From positions 65,301,651 to 65,365,650 of the forward strand of contig NC_092879.1 of NCBI RefSeq assembly GCF_028372415.1: a DNA stretch of 64,000 bases. The letters run 5' to 3'. The stretch is from Notamacropus eugenii. Taxonomy: Eukaryota > Chordata > Mammalia > Diprotodontia > Macropodidae. Position 1 is the stretch's first letter. Each line of letters starts with the position of its first letter. Of this stretch, positions 11,251 through 21,452 are shown piece after piece. Under the pieces are notes generated by a model that was not told the DNA's origin, did no database searches, and saw only the letters and a list, made by a program, of their open reading frames with translations. A program made the position numbers and the translations under genes.

Positions 11251-12290
11251 TTCTCTCTGTACACAGATTTTCTTGTTGAGCATTGGGAAACTTCTTTTCC
11301 CTGGAAAGCTGATTAAGGGGATCTGGTTCAAGATCCTCCTGACAGGAACGACTCGGGGAATACTGAAGGTCACCAGGATATCTTTCCACAATTTTGGAAG
11401 GATCTGTTCTGTGGTCCATAGAAGGGCCCCCACAATGACTGCCTGCTCTGTCTGGAGGGTTTTGTCTCATTGTCATAATTTCTTGCTCTATGGCATTCCT
11501 AGCTGGGAATGGGCCCTTCCACCAATGCTCCCTCTAACTCAGGAGACTTTCCCAGTAACCACCATTGCCTTGGATCATTTTCTGCAGTATTCCCTCAAAG
11601 GAGCCCCTTGGAGGACGTCCTGCTTTGTCTGCTGGCGTCTTGGATAGTTCCTGGGTTCCACCACCTGATCACTCAGGCCCATCGTTTGTGTTCACTTCAG
11701 CAGTACACTTCCTCTGTGGTCCACCTACAGGCTGTGATGCAGCATCAGTGTCCCTCCACTGACAGTCTCTCTGGGCTCATTTTCTCTTCACCAATTTGTT
11801 GGGCTTATTTCTGACCATTCTTCTCCTTTTCACTGAGGAGGTCATTTCAGGGATTCTGGTCAAGTCTTTGGGTCCCCTGTGAACCAGGGCCTTTCCACTC
11901 TCCAGTTCATAGATCACTATAGGGGGTGGCTGCCTGCAGTTGGGTTGGGTCCCCCTGCTGTGAATGCATAATTCCCTTTTAGCCCTTTGTGTTGCAGATT
12001 CCTCTTCTCTTTTGCCTGGTTCTGGGATTCAAGCCTTTCAGGCCCCTCTGCTCCTTTCTATGCCTCCAGTGGAACTGTTCAGGGCCTGGGCCTCCAGAAA
12101 CAGGAGCAGGGCAGGATCCAGGGGAGTCTGTAACCCACTAAGGCCAATGGTGACTTTTCCATCTCCATCCTCCCAACAGTAGTGTCCCCATGACACAGAA
12201 CTTCCTGGAGATAGCTGTAGCTATCCACCTTGGGCCTCAGAGATTCCCCTAGAATCAGAATCCAGGCCATGCTCATGAACGTCACTGAGT
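11251..12290 (+). repeat. Satellite-like higher-order repeat, block 3 (near-identical to 35340-36400)
   Basis: It begins with TTTTCTTGTTGAGCATTGGG and runs through the standard phrases. The stretch up to about 13.5 kb is nearly identical to 35.34-37.6 kb; for example, the 72-codon frame at 11964-12182 translates identically at 36053-36271. This points to recent duplication or conversion. A degraded relative of the recurring antisense ORF lies at 12079-12303. Confidence 0.75.
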
Positions 12291-12880
12291 ACACCAGTGC
12301 CATCCACCCCTGTCAGGACGTCAAAAAGCCTCTGAACTCTGGGTTTGAAGGCAGCACGAGTCAGAAGAAACCCAGTCTGTCATGCTTATGCCAGCCTCAG
12401 CTCACCTAATGAAGAAGGACCTGTTTTACCATCTTGGTAGTCTTCTATTCTCTGGTACACCCCTGTATAATCAGGTCATGCTGTAAAGTGATATCATGTG
12501 GCATGGCCCCAAGTTTTCATGCAGGTTGTTTATGGTGGGGGGGAAGACACAGGAGGAGTACTCAGAGTTTTCCTTAGATTATTTCTTGTGAAATTCTTTT
12601 GAGTTCTTATCACTAGCCTGCCTCTTTAGAAATGATTCCTAACGAAATTCTGCACTCTCATTTCCAAAGAAATCCTTAATGTGAATGATCAGGGTGACAA
12701 AAATCCAGTCTCCTAGGTTTGTAGCTGCACTGGCTTGGGGATGGGTCTGAATTTGGTTTTCCAGTCTTTGACTAAGGATTGACAGGTACATGTATGTCAA
12801 TAACCTGTGATATGCTCTGTGTTCACAGTCTTTGTAGAGGGACTGAGATTTTCACTCAGAAAGTCTGGAAGGAGTAGTAA
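12291..12880 (+). repeat. 'M' module, copy 2
   Basis: Same order of phrases as the first M module (GGCAGCACGAGTCAGAAGAA, GGCTTGGGGATGGGTCTGAA, GTAGAGGGACTGAGATTTTC). No open frame of note. Confidence 0.6.
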
Positions 12881-13364
12881 AGAACCTAGATGGGGATGAG
12901 ACTTTGGGGAAGATTCGTCTCCTCTCTGCCTGGACCTACATTTCAGCCCCTATTGGTGACTCTGTCCTTTCTATGTACTCTGTGCAATTGTGCTCGACAT
13001 ACACACTGTCTGTGGATAGATTTCTGTTTTGTTTGCCAGAGCACACCTACAGATTCCCTACTGTGAATGATTGAATCCTGGCTGGATTGGGGCTGTCCAT
13101 TCCCTTCCTTGACCAGGGACACACTTTTTGGCTGCTTGAGCCTCGTACTGGCTGTGCTTTTCCTCCATTGCACATTCTAAGTTTTGCACACTGTTGGTGG
13201 ATGGTTGTAAGGGAATGTGGCCAAGAGTGTATTGTGTGTTCCCCTGCTGTGAAGGACGTTGTCACGTATGAAATTTTGTGGGAGATTCTCTTTCTCTATC
13301 CTGGTGTCCCCATTTCAGGAGCTTCTGGTCCTCTTCTTGCTTTCCCTCCAGCATGATGTATCTT
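12881..13364 (+). repeat. Satellite-like repeat leading into minisatellite
   Basis: Homologous to 6881-7355 and 36960-37445. It contains GGATTGGGGCTGTCCATTCC and GTGGGAGATTCTCTTTCTC, then passes directly into the CT/GT minisatellite. No gene is seen. Confidence 0.65.
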
Positions 13365-14172
13365 TCTGTGTGTCCCCATTTGTTCCACGAGTCCCCTTCT
13401 TTCTGGGTGTCCCCATCAATCCGTCTGTGTATCTCCTATCTCTCTGTGTGTCCCCATCTGCTTATCCATGCATCCTCATCTGTTGAGACCCATCTGTCCG
13501 TGTCTCCTCTCTGTCCCAGTGTTCCCCTCTGTGTGTCCCCAACGTCTTGATTTTGTATCCCCTTCTGCCTGTCTGTGTGTCCCTCAAGTGTCTGTCTGCT
13601 TGTTTCCATCTGTCTCTGTGTCCTCATTTGTCTCTCCTTGTGTGCCATCTAGCTCTGTGTCCCTATCTGTCCATGTCTCTCATATCTCTTCTTGTGTTCC
13701 CATCTATCTGTGTGTCCCCATCTGTTTTTCCAAGTGTCTCCATTAGTCTGTGAATGTGTCCCCATCTGTTTGTCACTGTTTCCCTATCTTTGTTCCCCAA
13801 TCAGTCTGTCCTCATCTGTCTGTGTGTCCCCATCTGCCCATCCTTGTGTCCCTATCTGTCTCTGTGTCACCATGTGTCTGTCCGTGTTTCCTTTTCTCTT
13901 GGTGTATCCCCCACCTGTCTGTCCATGTTTCCCCACCAGTCTTTGCATCCTCCTCTGTCTGTCCATGCATGCCCATCTCTCTGTCCTTGTGCCCCATCTG
14001 TCTGTTCACGTTTCCCCATCTCTCCCTGTGTCCCCATATGTCTTTGTGTCTCCTATCTGTGCTGTGTTCCACTCTGTCTGTCCCTGTGTCTCCATCAGTC
14101 CATGTGTCCCCTCTCTGTATGTGTGTGTGTCCCCGTCTGTCTGTTTGTGTGTCCCCATCTGTCCCTTCCTAG
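13365..14172 (+). repeat. CT/GT-rich minisatellite (long array, ~0.8 kb)
   Basis: Degenerate units close to GTGTCCCCATCTGTCTGT. All + frames are open (overlapping frames of 140-214 codons), which is expected of a stop-free unit and not of a gene. Counterparts are at 47.63-48.59 and, inverted, 60.39-61.72 kb. Confidence 0.9.
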
Positions 14173-14669
14173 AGGCTCTTGGTAGAGCTCTAGCTATGGT
14201 TGCTTGCACCTTGGATGGTTTCTGTATTTTCCCTCTCAGGGCACTGAGGCCCATTGCTTGTGATCCTTTCAGCACGACCCTTAGTGTGTGTTCCCTGTCG
14301 AGGCAGGGGCAGAGCACCAGTGCCCCTGCATCTTAAAGCTCTCTGGGCTGACCCAGCTGAGCCTTTCTGGCCAAGCTGCTACCACTTGCATTGACCACTT
14401 ACCTTTCCCAATCTTTCCCCACCTTCCAGCCCCCAAACAAAAATCTGACTCAGTTAGACACTCTCTCTCCAATAATCAGTTCCTCCTGCTCATGGCTCTC
14501 TGAGTCCTTTCCCTGGAACTCAGCTTAGATCCCAGACAAAGAAGCTTTGCAGATTGTGAACCATCTTTCTGGTTTTTCTCAATGGGATCTGGTAGGGCCG
14601 AACCAAATAGAAGTTTGAAAGTTATTGGATAAACCTCCTACAGAAAAGTTTCTTTTATTCAACATCATT
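14173..14669 (+). repeat. Satellite tail and pre-SINE conserved module
   Basis: It starts with a satellite remnant (GGCACTGAGGCCCATTGC). A block that precedes the SINE in several units follows: CTGACCCAGCTGAGCCTTTC, TTTCCCCACCTTCCAGCCC, AATAATCAGTTCCTCCTGC, TCTCAATGGGATCTGGTAGG. No coding evidence. Confidence 0.55.
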
Positions 14670-14900
14670 ATATATCATCATAGGCAGTATCCTGCAGTGG
14701 GCCAAGTTCGGGACTTGGGAAGTCAGAGGACCTGGGTTTGAACTGAGCCTCCCTTAGTAGCTGTGTCTCACTGGGCAAGTCATGTAACCTCTGTGCCTCT
14801 GTTTCCTCCTTCGTTGAATTTCATGGACTGTGATGTCCCTTCCTGACTTCACACCTGTGATCCTATGACTGTGACCTTGTTTCCATAGGAAATGTCAGGG
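14670..14900 (+). mobile_element. MIR/marsupial-type SINE upstream of gene
   Basis: Landmarks: GGACTTGGGAAGTCAGAGGA, CCTGGGTTTGAACTGAGCC, TAGCTGTGTCTCACTGGGCA, CTCTGTGCCTCTGTTTCC. Confidence 0.75.
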
Positions 14901-14989
14901 TTTCCCTCCCCAATAAAGCACACCTTTCAATTGTGTTTTATTTTTGTCTCTCTTTTCTTTCAGCAATTACGATTAAAAAATTCCCCTGA

Positions 14990-15659
14990 AATTTAAAATC
15001 CACTTATAAAGACTGCAGAGATGAATCAAGTGATGGATGGTAACCCTGAGCCTGGCTAACAGTTTGCCCAGCACCTGAGCTCTCCCGGGGTCCTTTGTGG
15101 TTCCCAGCAACCTTTTTGCTCTTCCAAAGGATCCCCTCCCCTCCAGTTCTTTGGCACGTTCTCAGCGTCCCAGAGGGGTGTGATGTGTTAGTTACCAGGC
15201 CTGAGCCCTGTGGCTCTCCCTGGGAATGATCCCCTTCCTCCCCTCCCCCACCCTGTGTTCCCCTCTGCCTCTCCATTGGCCCTTCTCTGTGGCCCCAGTC
15301 TGGCGCAGGTCTTTGGCTACCCAGTGCTGAATGCTGTCCAGACTCCCTCCTTGTTGGTTTGGCCACCTCCTTGCCTGGATAGATTGCTTGTGAGATGTCC
15401 TTCTTGCTCTGCAAGGACCCAGGAGTCCCTATATCCCCAGCCCCACTTCCACTATGGCTCTGACTCCAGGGACCTCTGTCGGGATGCTTATGCAATCAAT
15501 GGGGTGTTCCATTTGAACCCCTCCCCCCCCCCACAATGCTCATCTCCTCACTCTGTTGGGTTCTGTTGCTGGGGTGAGCTGTGGCTTTCCCTCTCTCTCT
15601 CTCCAGGCAGTTCCCTGTTGGCCCAGGTCCTCCTCCCCTGCAGCTGGCAGCCGCGGGAC
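14990..15659 (+). promoter_or_regulatory. Conserved leader / putative 5' flank of full-length gene
   Basis: Nearly identical to 32680-33340. A (CT)n-CCAG acceptor-like site ends at 15606, 53 bases before the ATG, with a second possible acceptor (CTGCAG) closer to it. Part of the leader (from 15210) is open in frame with the gene, but only from a non-ATG codon, and an indel separates it from the frame seen upstream of the 33.3-kb gene. I therefore treat it as non-coding. Confidence 0.4.
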
Positions 15660-16718
15660 ATGGAAGAACAAGAAACCAGGGAGGCCTTGGGGCATATGGC
15701 CCAGGCCACCCGATACATACGCATTGGACTGTGGAGATGGAAGCCCAACTACGGGAAGGCTGCCAGCAAGTATAAGCAGGCCGCCTTAGCCTTCCTCAGG
15801 GCCAAGAGGCTGGAGGAGGCTGCAGAAGCCTTCCTCAAGGAAGCTGAGTCCCATGAGAAAAACAGAGCGCCCCTCTGTGCGGCAATGGCCTATGAGCAAG
15901 CTGGCCTGTACCTGAGCAAGTCCAATCACCTGCAGGAGACGGCCCAGGCTCTGAAACAGGCTGTCTCCTGCTACCTGCAGTGTGGAGAGGCAAACATCGC
16001 AGCCTGGATCTTGAGGAGCTCCAGTGAGCTACTGGAGAGCCAGATCCCTCACCAGGTGGTGTGCCTCTACCAGAGGGCATCCCAGTTATTTGAGGAGGAG
16101 TCCCGCTTCCTGAAGGCCCTGGACTTCACTGGCCGAGCCTCCAAGGTGCTGGTGAGGCACAAGCGCTACGGGGACGCTGCTATCTCCCTCGGCCAGGAGA
16201 AGCGCTTGTATGTGAAGGCGGAGGGCTTCCCTGTGTGCCACTGGAGAGCCCTGGCGCAGTGCCTAGCCCACCTGTGTGACCGGGATTTCGCTGCTGCCTC
16301 CACCTGCCTGGAAGATAGCTGTATATATTTTCCCAATTTCACAAGCACTGCTGAGTTCATGGCGATGGTAACTTTGCTGAATTGCTACGAAGACAAGGAC
16401 CAAGAAGGAGTGAACTGGGTCTGCAGGTTTCCTGTCTTCAAACACCTGGACAAGGAATTCAGGAAGATGACCACATTCCTGAAGGTACCTGGCGTCGAGA
16501 ACCTGAAGACCAGTCTTTTGCCAACTTCATCCACATGCATGTCCCCTTCCAACATCGAAAAGCAAGCAGCCTCAGCAACAAAGGAGGAGGACGGGGGCGA
16601 GGAGAAGATGGTGGAGAACCCGGAGGAGGACATTAAGGAGGAGGAGGAGAAATTGGAAGAGAAGGAGAAGGAAGAGGAAGATAGGATCTCTCTCTCCATG
16701 GAATGTACCATCTGCTAA
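15660..16718 (+). CDS. gamma-SNAP-like protein, full length (352 aa)
   Basis: Single-exon frame from an ATG in good context (GAC-ATG-G) to TAA. The alignment to gamma-SNAP is continuous: WRWKPNYGKAAS near residue 25, AMAYEQAGLYLSKSNHL near 75, LESQIPHQVVCLYQRASQLF near 130, TGRASKVLVRHKRYGDAA near 165, PVFKHLDKEF near 270. Canonical gamma-SNAP has 312 residues. The extra length here is a Lys/Glu-rich tail from about residue 310 to 345, followed by SLSMECTIC. SNAPs act in the cytosol and couple NSF to SNARE bundles. Family knowledge says a hydrophobic penultimate residue (Leu in alpha- and gamma-SNAP) is needed to stimulate NSF; here it is Ile. The last four residues CTIC also fit a CaaX pattern. 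Full-length coding capacity despite divergence from the 33.3-kb copy suggests it may be functional. Multi-exon NAPG elsewhere is presumed to be the parent. Confidence 0.88.
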   Translation: MEEQETREALGHMAQATRYIRIGLWRWKPNYGKAASKYKQAALAFLRAKRLEEAAEAFLKEAESHEKNRAPLCAAMAYEQAGLYLSKSNHLQETAQALKQAVSCYLQCGEANIAAWILRSSSELLESQIPHQVVCLYQRASQLFEEESRFLKALDFTGRASKVLVRHKRYGDAAISLGQEKRLYVKAEGFPVCHWRALAQCLAHLCDRDFAAASTCLEDSCIYFPNFTSTAEFMAMVTLLNCYEDKDQEGVNWVCRFPVFKHLDKEFRKMTTFLKVPGVENLKTSLLPTSSTCMSPSNIEKQAASATKEEDGGEEKMVENPEEDIKEEEEKLEEKEKEEEDRISLSMECTIC

Positions 16719-17514
16719 CCTCTGCTTCCAGGAACAATGATTTAATTAAAGCTAATTAGTTACAAAAATAAACGTTCTGTTATACCAGTCTTGTATCTGT
16801 GTGTGTGTGGGTGTGCTTTCTCCCATCATACCTTTTCTCACCCTTTTTTTTCAAACTTGAATGGAGGCCTTTGCATTCCTCCCCCTTCCCAATGACCCCT
16901 CTGGGCCATCATCCCAGAGTAGATATACATTCCTTCCAAGGTGAAATATTTTCCCTTTACTGACTGGTAATTCCTGGCTCAGGCATGGGTTCCAGGAGAA
17001 AATTATCAACGAGGTTACTCTCTGCTTTGCCACACCCACCCCCCCAACCTTTCCCAATGATCATCAAGAACTACTTCTTATATTTATAGATTTTTTAACT
17101 GCCAAAACTCCTCAGGGTCAGATTATAGAACACCTAAAAATTCTTAGATTTTGTTCATGCCTCCCCTGTGCTAACCATTCTAAGACCTAGTGCCCAGACC
17201 TTGAAGTCTGCAAATGAATTAGCCTTTTCCCTGGAAAACTGAAATGAACTTCTTTCAATCAGTTTGAGCTTGAGGCTAAGGTGTAGGATAAGGAACAGGA
17301 TCAGTTGTCAACCTGGAGGGGACTTGAATAGGTCCACCCAGTCTAATCCCCTCATTTTACATAAGAGGTAGTTCTGGGCCCCAAAGAAGTTAACTTGCTC
17401 AGGAACCCACTGGGGACAGGCCACAGGGGATGGGGACAGGCCACAGGGAACAGGGACAGGCATGATGGGTCCTCTGGGTCTTTCAATTCCAAATACAATC
17501 AAGAAGTGAAATCA
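16719..17514 (+). other. 3' flank with poly(A) signal, short GT run and MIR-like fragment
   Basis: AATAAA at 16767-16772. A short GT-rich run near 16795-16812. MIR-like antisense fragment near 17345-17400, followed by an imperfect duplication of GGGGACAGGCCACAGGG. The flank switches into the duplicated 17.5-kb block at about 17515. Confidence 0.65.
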
Positions 17515-18080
17515 AGTTGGAGAGGAGTAAGACTAGAGATGCCTTTCTAATCCCAAAGGCAGACCTATTCCTTTGTCTGCAGGAAAATCATCTGTGGCTT
17601 TAGTCAGGATGCAGAAGCTTCCTTCAGTCAGGTAAATCACTAAGCAGGAAGAAAAAGCTCACTCTCCATGAGACCTCTTCTGAATCTCCATTTCCTTCAG
17701 CACTCAGTCCTAGATAGACAGGTGGAGTGCCCAATTTGGAGGAGGCAGAAGACTGCTGCAGAAACCCAGACTACCTTTCCAATACATCTTGGCTGTCTTG
17801 GTCCAAAACATCATGGATTCAACTGGATTAAACCAGTGCAAGGAGCTTCTCAATTCAAATCATCTCCCATCCCTCTCTTTCCACCAACTGTACCCCACCA
17901 GGCCCCGAAGTGCTTTCCTCTTCCTCCTTTACTTCTCAGCATTCCTGGGTTCTCTCAGGAACAATTCAAGCATCTCATTCTGTAAGGGGCCCTGGCCAGT
18001 TTCCTGGCCACTAGAACCTCCCTTCCAAAGCCACCTCCCAACTACCTTGTATGTCTCTTGCATGTACCTCTACGTGGACA
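17515..18080 (+). repeat. Duplicated block, paired with 3416-3985
   Basis: Same sequence as the block near 3.4-4.0 kb, with small indels. Here it directly follows a gene 3' flank. At 3.4 kb about 1.9 kb of unrelated DNA lies between the flank and the block. Confidence 0.7.
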
Positions 18081-18349
18081 TATTGGCTTTAGGTAGCAGA
18101 CACAGTAGATAGAGAGCCAGCCCTGGGATGAAGAAGATTTGAGTTCAGCTTCTGTCTCAGATAATTCATAGGTCTGTGACCCTAGTCAGATCATTTTTAA
18201 AAAACTTCCTCAAGTTCACCATCTGCAAATTGGAGATAATGAATGCACCTCCCAGGGTTGTTGTGAGGACCAGCTGAGGTGGTAGAATAAGTGCCTGCTG
18301 TCTTCCCCTTATACAACAGGCAGCAAGGTGGCATGGGGGGAATGGAGAC
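18081..18349 (+). mobile_element. CORE/MIR-type SINE copy fused to gene fragment
   Basis: Same element as at 3986-4220. Its 3' edge (GGCATGGGGGGAATGGAGA) runs straight into gamma-SNAP-like coding sequence. At 4.2 and 46.6 kb the same edge runs into the minisatellite instead. Confidence 0.65.
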
Positions 18350-18873
18350 CCTTGTATGTGGAGGTAGAGAACATCTCCATGTGCCACCAGAGAGCCCTAG
18401 CACAATGTCTAGCCCATCTGTGTGACCTGGATTTCCCTGCCGCCTACAACTGCCTGGGAGACAGCTGTATCTACTTTCCCAGTTTCCAAAGCAGGAGCCA
18501 ATATGTGGCGATGGTAACTTTGCTGAATTTCTATGAAGTTCAGGACCAAGACGGAGTGGATGAGGTCTGCGGTTCTTCTGTCTTCAAACATCTTGACAAG
18601 GAGTATGGGAAGATGACCGTGATGCTGAAGGTACCTGACCTCAAGAACATGAGGACCAGGGTTTTGCCACCTCCATCTACATGCATGCCCATCTCTGACA
18701 GCCACAAGAAAACAGCCCCAATAACAAAGAAGGTGGAGGGCGAGGAGAAGAAGATGGAGAAGGTGGAGGAGGACACTAAGGAGGGGGAGCAGAAATTGGA
18801 GGAAAAGGAGGAGGAAGAGGAACGTGTTCTCTCTCTACATGGAATGTACCATCTGTTAACCTATCCTTCCTAG
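18350..18873 (+). pseudogene. gamma-SNAP-like 3'-half fragment
   Basis: Coding similarity begins abruptly at LYVEVENISMCHQ, equivalent to residue ~183 of the full-length copies, so the N-terminal half is absent. The first in-frame ATG is at 18379. The remainder (CHQRALAQCLAHL, DQDGVDEVC, SSVFKHLDKEYGKM, acidic tail) is uninterrupted and most like the 3' halves at 1-516 and 33.9 kb. A one-base length change near the end shifts the tail out of the SMECTIC ending into HGMYHLLTYPS. The upstream leader is missing and a SINE takes its place. It is best read as a duplicated fragment. A short protein from 18379 is possible but unlikely to fold as a complete SNAP. Confidence 0.7.
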
Positions 18874-18955
18874 AACAACGAATAAATTAAAGCTAATCAA
18901 ATAAGAAAAAAGTTCTGTTATACCTGTCTTTAGGGTGTGTGTGGGGGGGGGGGGG
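18874..18955 (+). other. Poly(A) signal and GT/G run after gene fragment
   Basis: AATAAA at 18881-18886, then GTGTGTGTG running into a G tract of about 14 at 18942-18955. The G tract marks the junction with the satellite. Confidence 0.6.
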
Positions 18956-20949
18956 AATCTGGCCAAGTACTCGGGTGCTTCTTGAGTCGCAGGTTGTCTC
19001 CTCTACAGTCTTTGTTCAAGGATCACTTTACTGGGTTGGTGTTGGAACCTCAGGTTGGGAACCCCTGCTGTGAAGCATGAATTTCCTCAGCCTTTTGTGT
19101 GGCAGATTCCTCTTCTCTTCCCCTAGGTCTGGATTTCATTCCATTCTGGCTGCTTTGATGCATTCCATGTCTACACTGGAACTGTCTGGAGCCAACACAC
19201 AGTCTACAGAGATTTGTGGTGCGCCTGCTGCAGCTCATCTTGACTCCCATCCCCACTGTGAGGGACTGGATTTCACAGAGCTTGTTTGGTGGTGGTGGGG
19301 AGACGCAGGTGTAGTACTCAGAGTTTTCCTTAGTTTATTTACTGTGAAATTCTTTCGAGTTCTTATCACTAGTCTTACCTCTTTAGAAATGATTCCTAAT
19401 GAAATTCAGCACTCTCAGTTGCACAGAAATGTTTAATTTTAATGATCAGGGTGACAAATATCCAGTCTCCTGGGCATGAGAAGTTGTTACTGCACCAGCT
19501 TGGGGATGGATCTGACCTTGGCTGCCCAAACTTTGCCCAAGTGTTGATGGGTACATATATGTGAATAACCTGTGATGCGCTCCGTGTTCAGAAGTCTGAG
19601 TGTGAAACGTAACTGGATATGTCCTCAGATGTTGCCTGAGACACAGAGAATCAAGGATGACAGAAATAGAAAGCAAGTGACAGTCAGGCTATGAAGAACT
19701 CTTACCCTGGGCAAGTTAACCTTTGTGCTGTATGGACTAACTCTAACTTTAGATTCATCGCCTTTTGTTCCAAGGTATACTTAGCAGGGAACTGGCCATT
19801 CCACAGATGCCCCCTCTAACCCAGGTGACTTTTCTGAGTAACCACCATGTGCCCAGATCAATTTCTCTGGGGTTCCCTCACCAGAGCCCCTTGGAGGACA
19901 TCCTGTTGTGGCTGCTGGCACCTTGGATGTTTCCTGTGTCCCCCTTACTGGGCAATCAGGCTCACTACTTATGTATAGTTGAGCAGAACGCTTCCGTGGT
20001 GGTTCACCTATAGGCCCTGACATAGGATCAGTGGCCCTGCATCCAAAGACTCTCTGGACGTATTTTTTTAACCACTTTGTTCCTGGGTTGGGTTTGCTTT
20101 TGAACATTCTTCTCTGTTTAGCTGAGGAGGTTATTTGGGGGATTCTGACCTAGTAGTCACGTCCCTCTTAGACCAGGGGCTGTCTGTTGGCCAGTCATTG
20201 TGCATGGATCACTACAGCAGGTTGCTGCTGGGCCCTAGGGTAGGACCCCCTGCTGTGAAACATCACTTCCCTCTTATCGTTTTGTGTTGAAGATTCCTCT
20301 TCTGTTTGCCTGGGTCTGGATTTCAGGTCATTCAGGCCCCTCTGCTGCTTTCCATGTATACACTTGATCTGGCTGACTGGCCATGTGTGGATAGATTTCT
20401 GGGGTGCCTCCCTAGAACCTGCAGCACAGGATAGAAATGCTTAGCTTTGCTTTTGTGGCCTCTGTAGCCTGCCTTTATACTATCTTTCCAGCCTAAAGCC
20501 CCACTTGTCTCCTTCAGGGATTATGTGCTTCTGCCTTACTGCGCAGTTCTTTGTTCTTCCTGCCATCCTGTGCCTGCCCTTGGTTTTTGACCAATATTCC
20601 CTGAAAGCTTCCTTCTTCCTTCAAGCCTTGACTTGACCCAGCCAAGCCTTTCTGGCCCAGGCGCTACCATTTGTGTGATTCCTTTCCCAATCTTTTCCCC
20701 AACTTCCAGCCCAGACACAGAAATCTGTCTCAGGTAGACATCCCTCTCCCATAATCAGCTCCTCTTGCTCATGGCTCTCTGAGTCCTTTGCCTGGAATTC
20801 AGATTAAATCCCATCCAAAGAAGCTTGGGAGATTCTGAACCATCTTTCAGGTTTTTCTCAATGGGATCTGGTAGGCCTTAGCAAAACAACAAAGTTTAAA
20901 AGTTGTTGGATATACCTCCTACAGGAAAGTTTGCTTTATTAAAAATCAT
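18956..20949 (+). repeat. Satellite-like higher-order repeat with partial M module and pre-SINE module
   Basis: The satellite resumes mid-unit at AATCTGGCCAAGTACTCGG. A partial M module occupies about 19.27-19.75 kb (GCTTGGGGATGGATCTGACC). Satellite phrases follow (GGATTTCAGGTCATTCAGG at about 20320), then the pre-SINE module (20.5-20.94 kb). No gene is supported. Confidence 0.65.
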
Positions 20950-21175
20950 TATATATCATCACAGTGCAGTGGACAAAATTCTGGACTTGTGGAACCAGGG
21001 GACCTGGGTGTGAATTGGGCCTCCCTTAGTAGCTGTGTCACCCTGGGCAAGTCATTTAACCTCTGTGCCTGCATTTTCTCCTGTGAGGAGTTTAATGGCC
21101 TGTGCTGTCCCTTCCCAGCTCCACACCTGTGATCCTAGGACTGTGATGCTGTTTCCACAGGGCATTTGGGGGCTT
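20950..21175 (+). mobile_element. MIR/marsupial-type SINE
   Basis: Landmarks: GTGCAGTGGACAAAATTCTG, TAGCTGTGTCACCCTGGGCA, TTTAACCTCTGTGCCTGC. Confidence 0.75.
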
Positions 21176-21234
21176 CCCTCCCCCAAGCACACCCTTGAGT
21201 CATTTTTTTCCTCTCTCTTTTTTAAAACAATTAA

Positions 21235-21452
21235 TGTTTAAAAATTTCCCTGCCATTTAAAAGCCATTTATGAAGGCTGGCAGAGCTGAGCCAGTGGTGA
21301 TAGAGGGTAGTGCCTGGCCAGGCTAACAGCTTGGCCAGCAGACTCCCTCCCGCATGACCTTTTGTGGTCCCTGGTGACCTCTTTGCTGTTGCAAAGGACC
21401 GCGGTCCTGGTTCACTGGCATGCCCTCACCACCCCATAGGGGTGTGATGTGT
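21235..21452 (+). promoter_or_regulatory. Truncated leader with no gene
   Basis: The first ~0.2 kb of the gene leader (GCCATTTATGAAGGCTGGCA through CCATAGGGGTGTGATGTG) is present. The rest of the leader and the gene are replaced by unrelated AT-rich DNA from about 21453. Confidence 0.55.

Noticed and set aside
13365-14336. Long Cys/Pro/Ser-rich frames (up to 214 codons) that look like keratin-associated or secreted proteins
   Set aside because: They are translations of a stop-free tandem unit. Several frames are open at the same place, and frame and length change in every array.
9429-16718. Alpha/beta-SNAP, or another TPR protein such as HAP40, as the family identity
   Set aside because: Motif order WKPDY-AASEY, YEQAG, ASKVLVR, DQDAV and FKHLDKEY is specific to gamma-SNAP and the alignment covers the full length.
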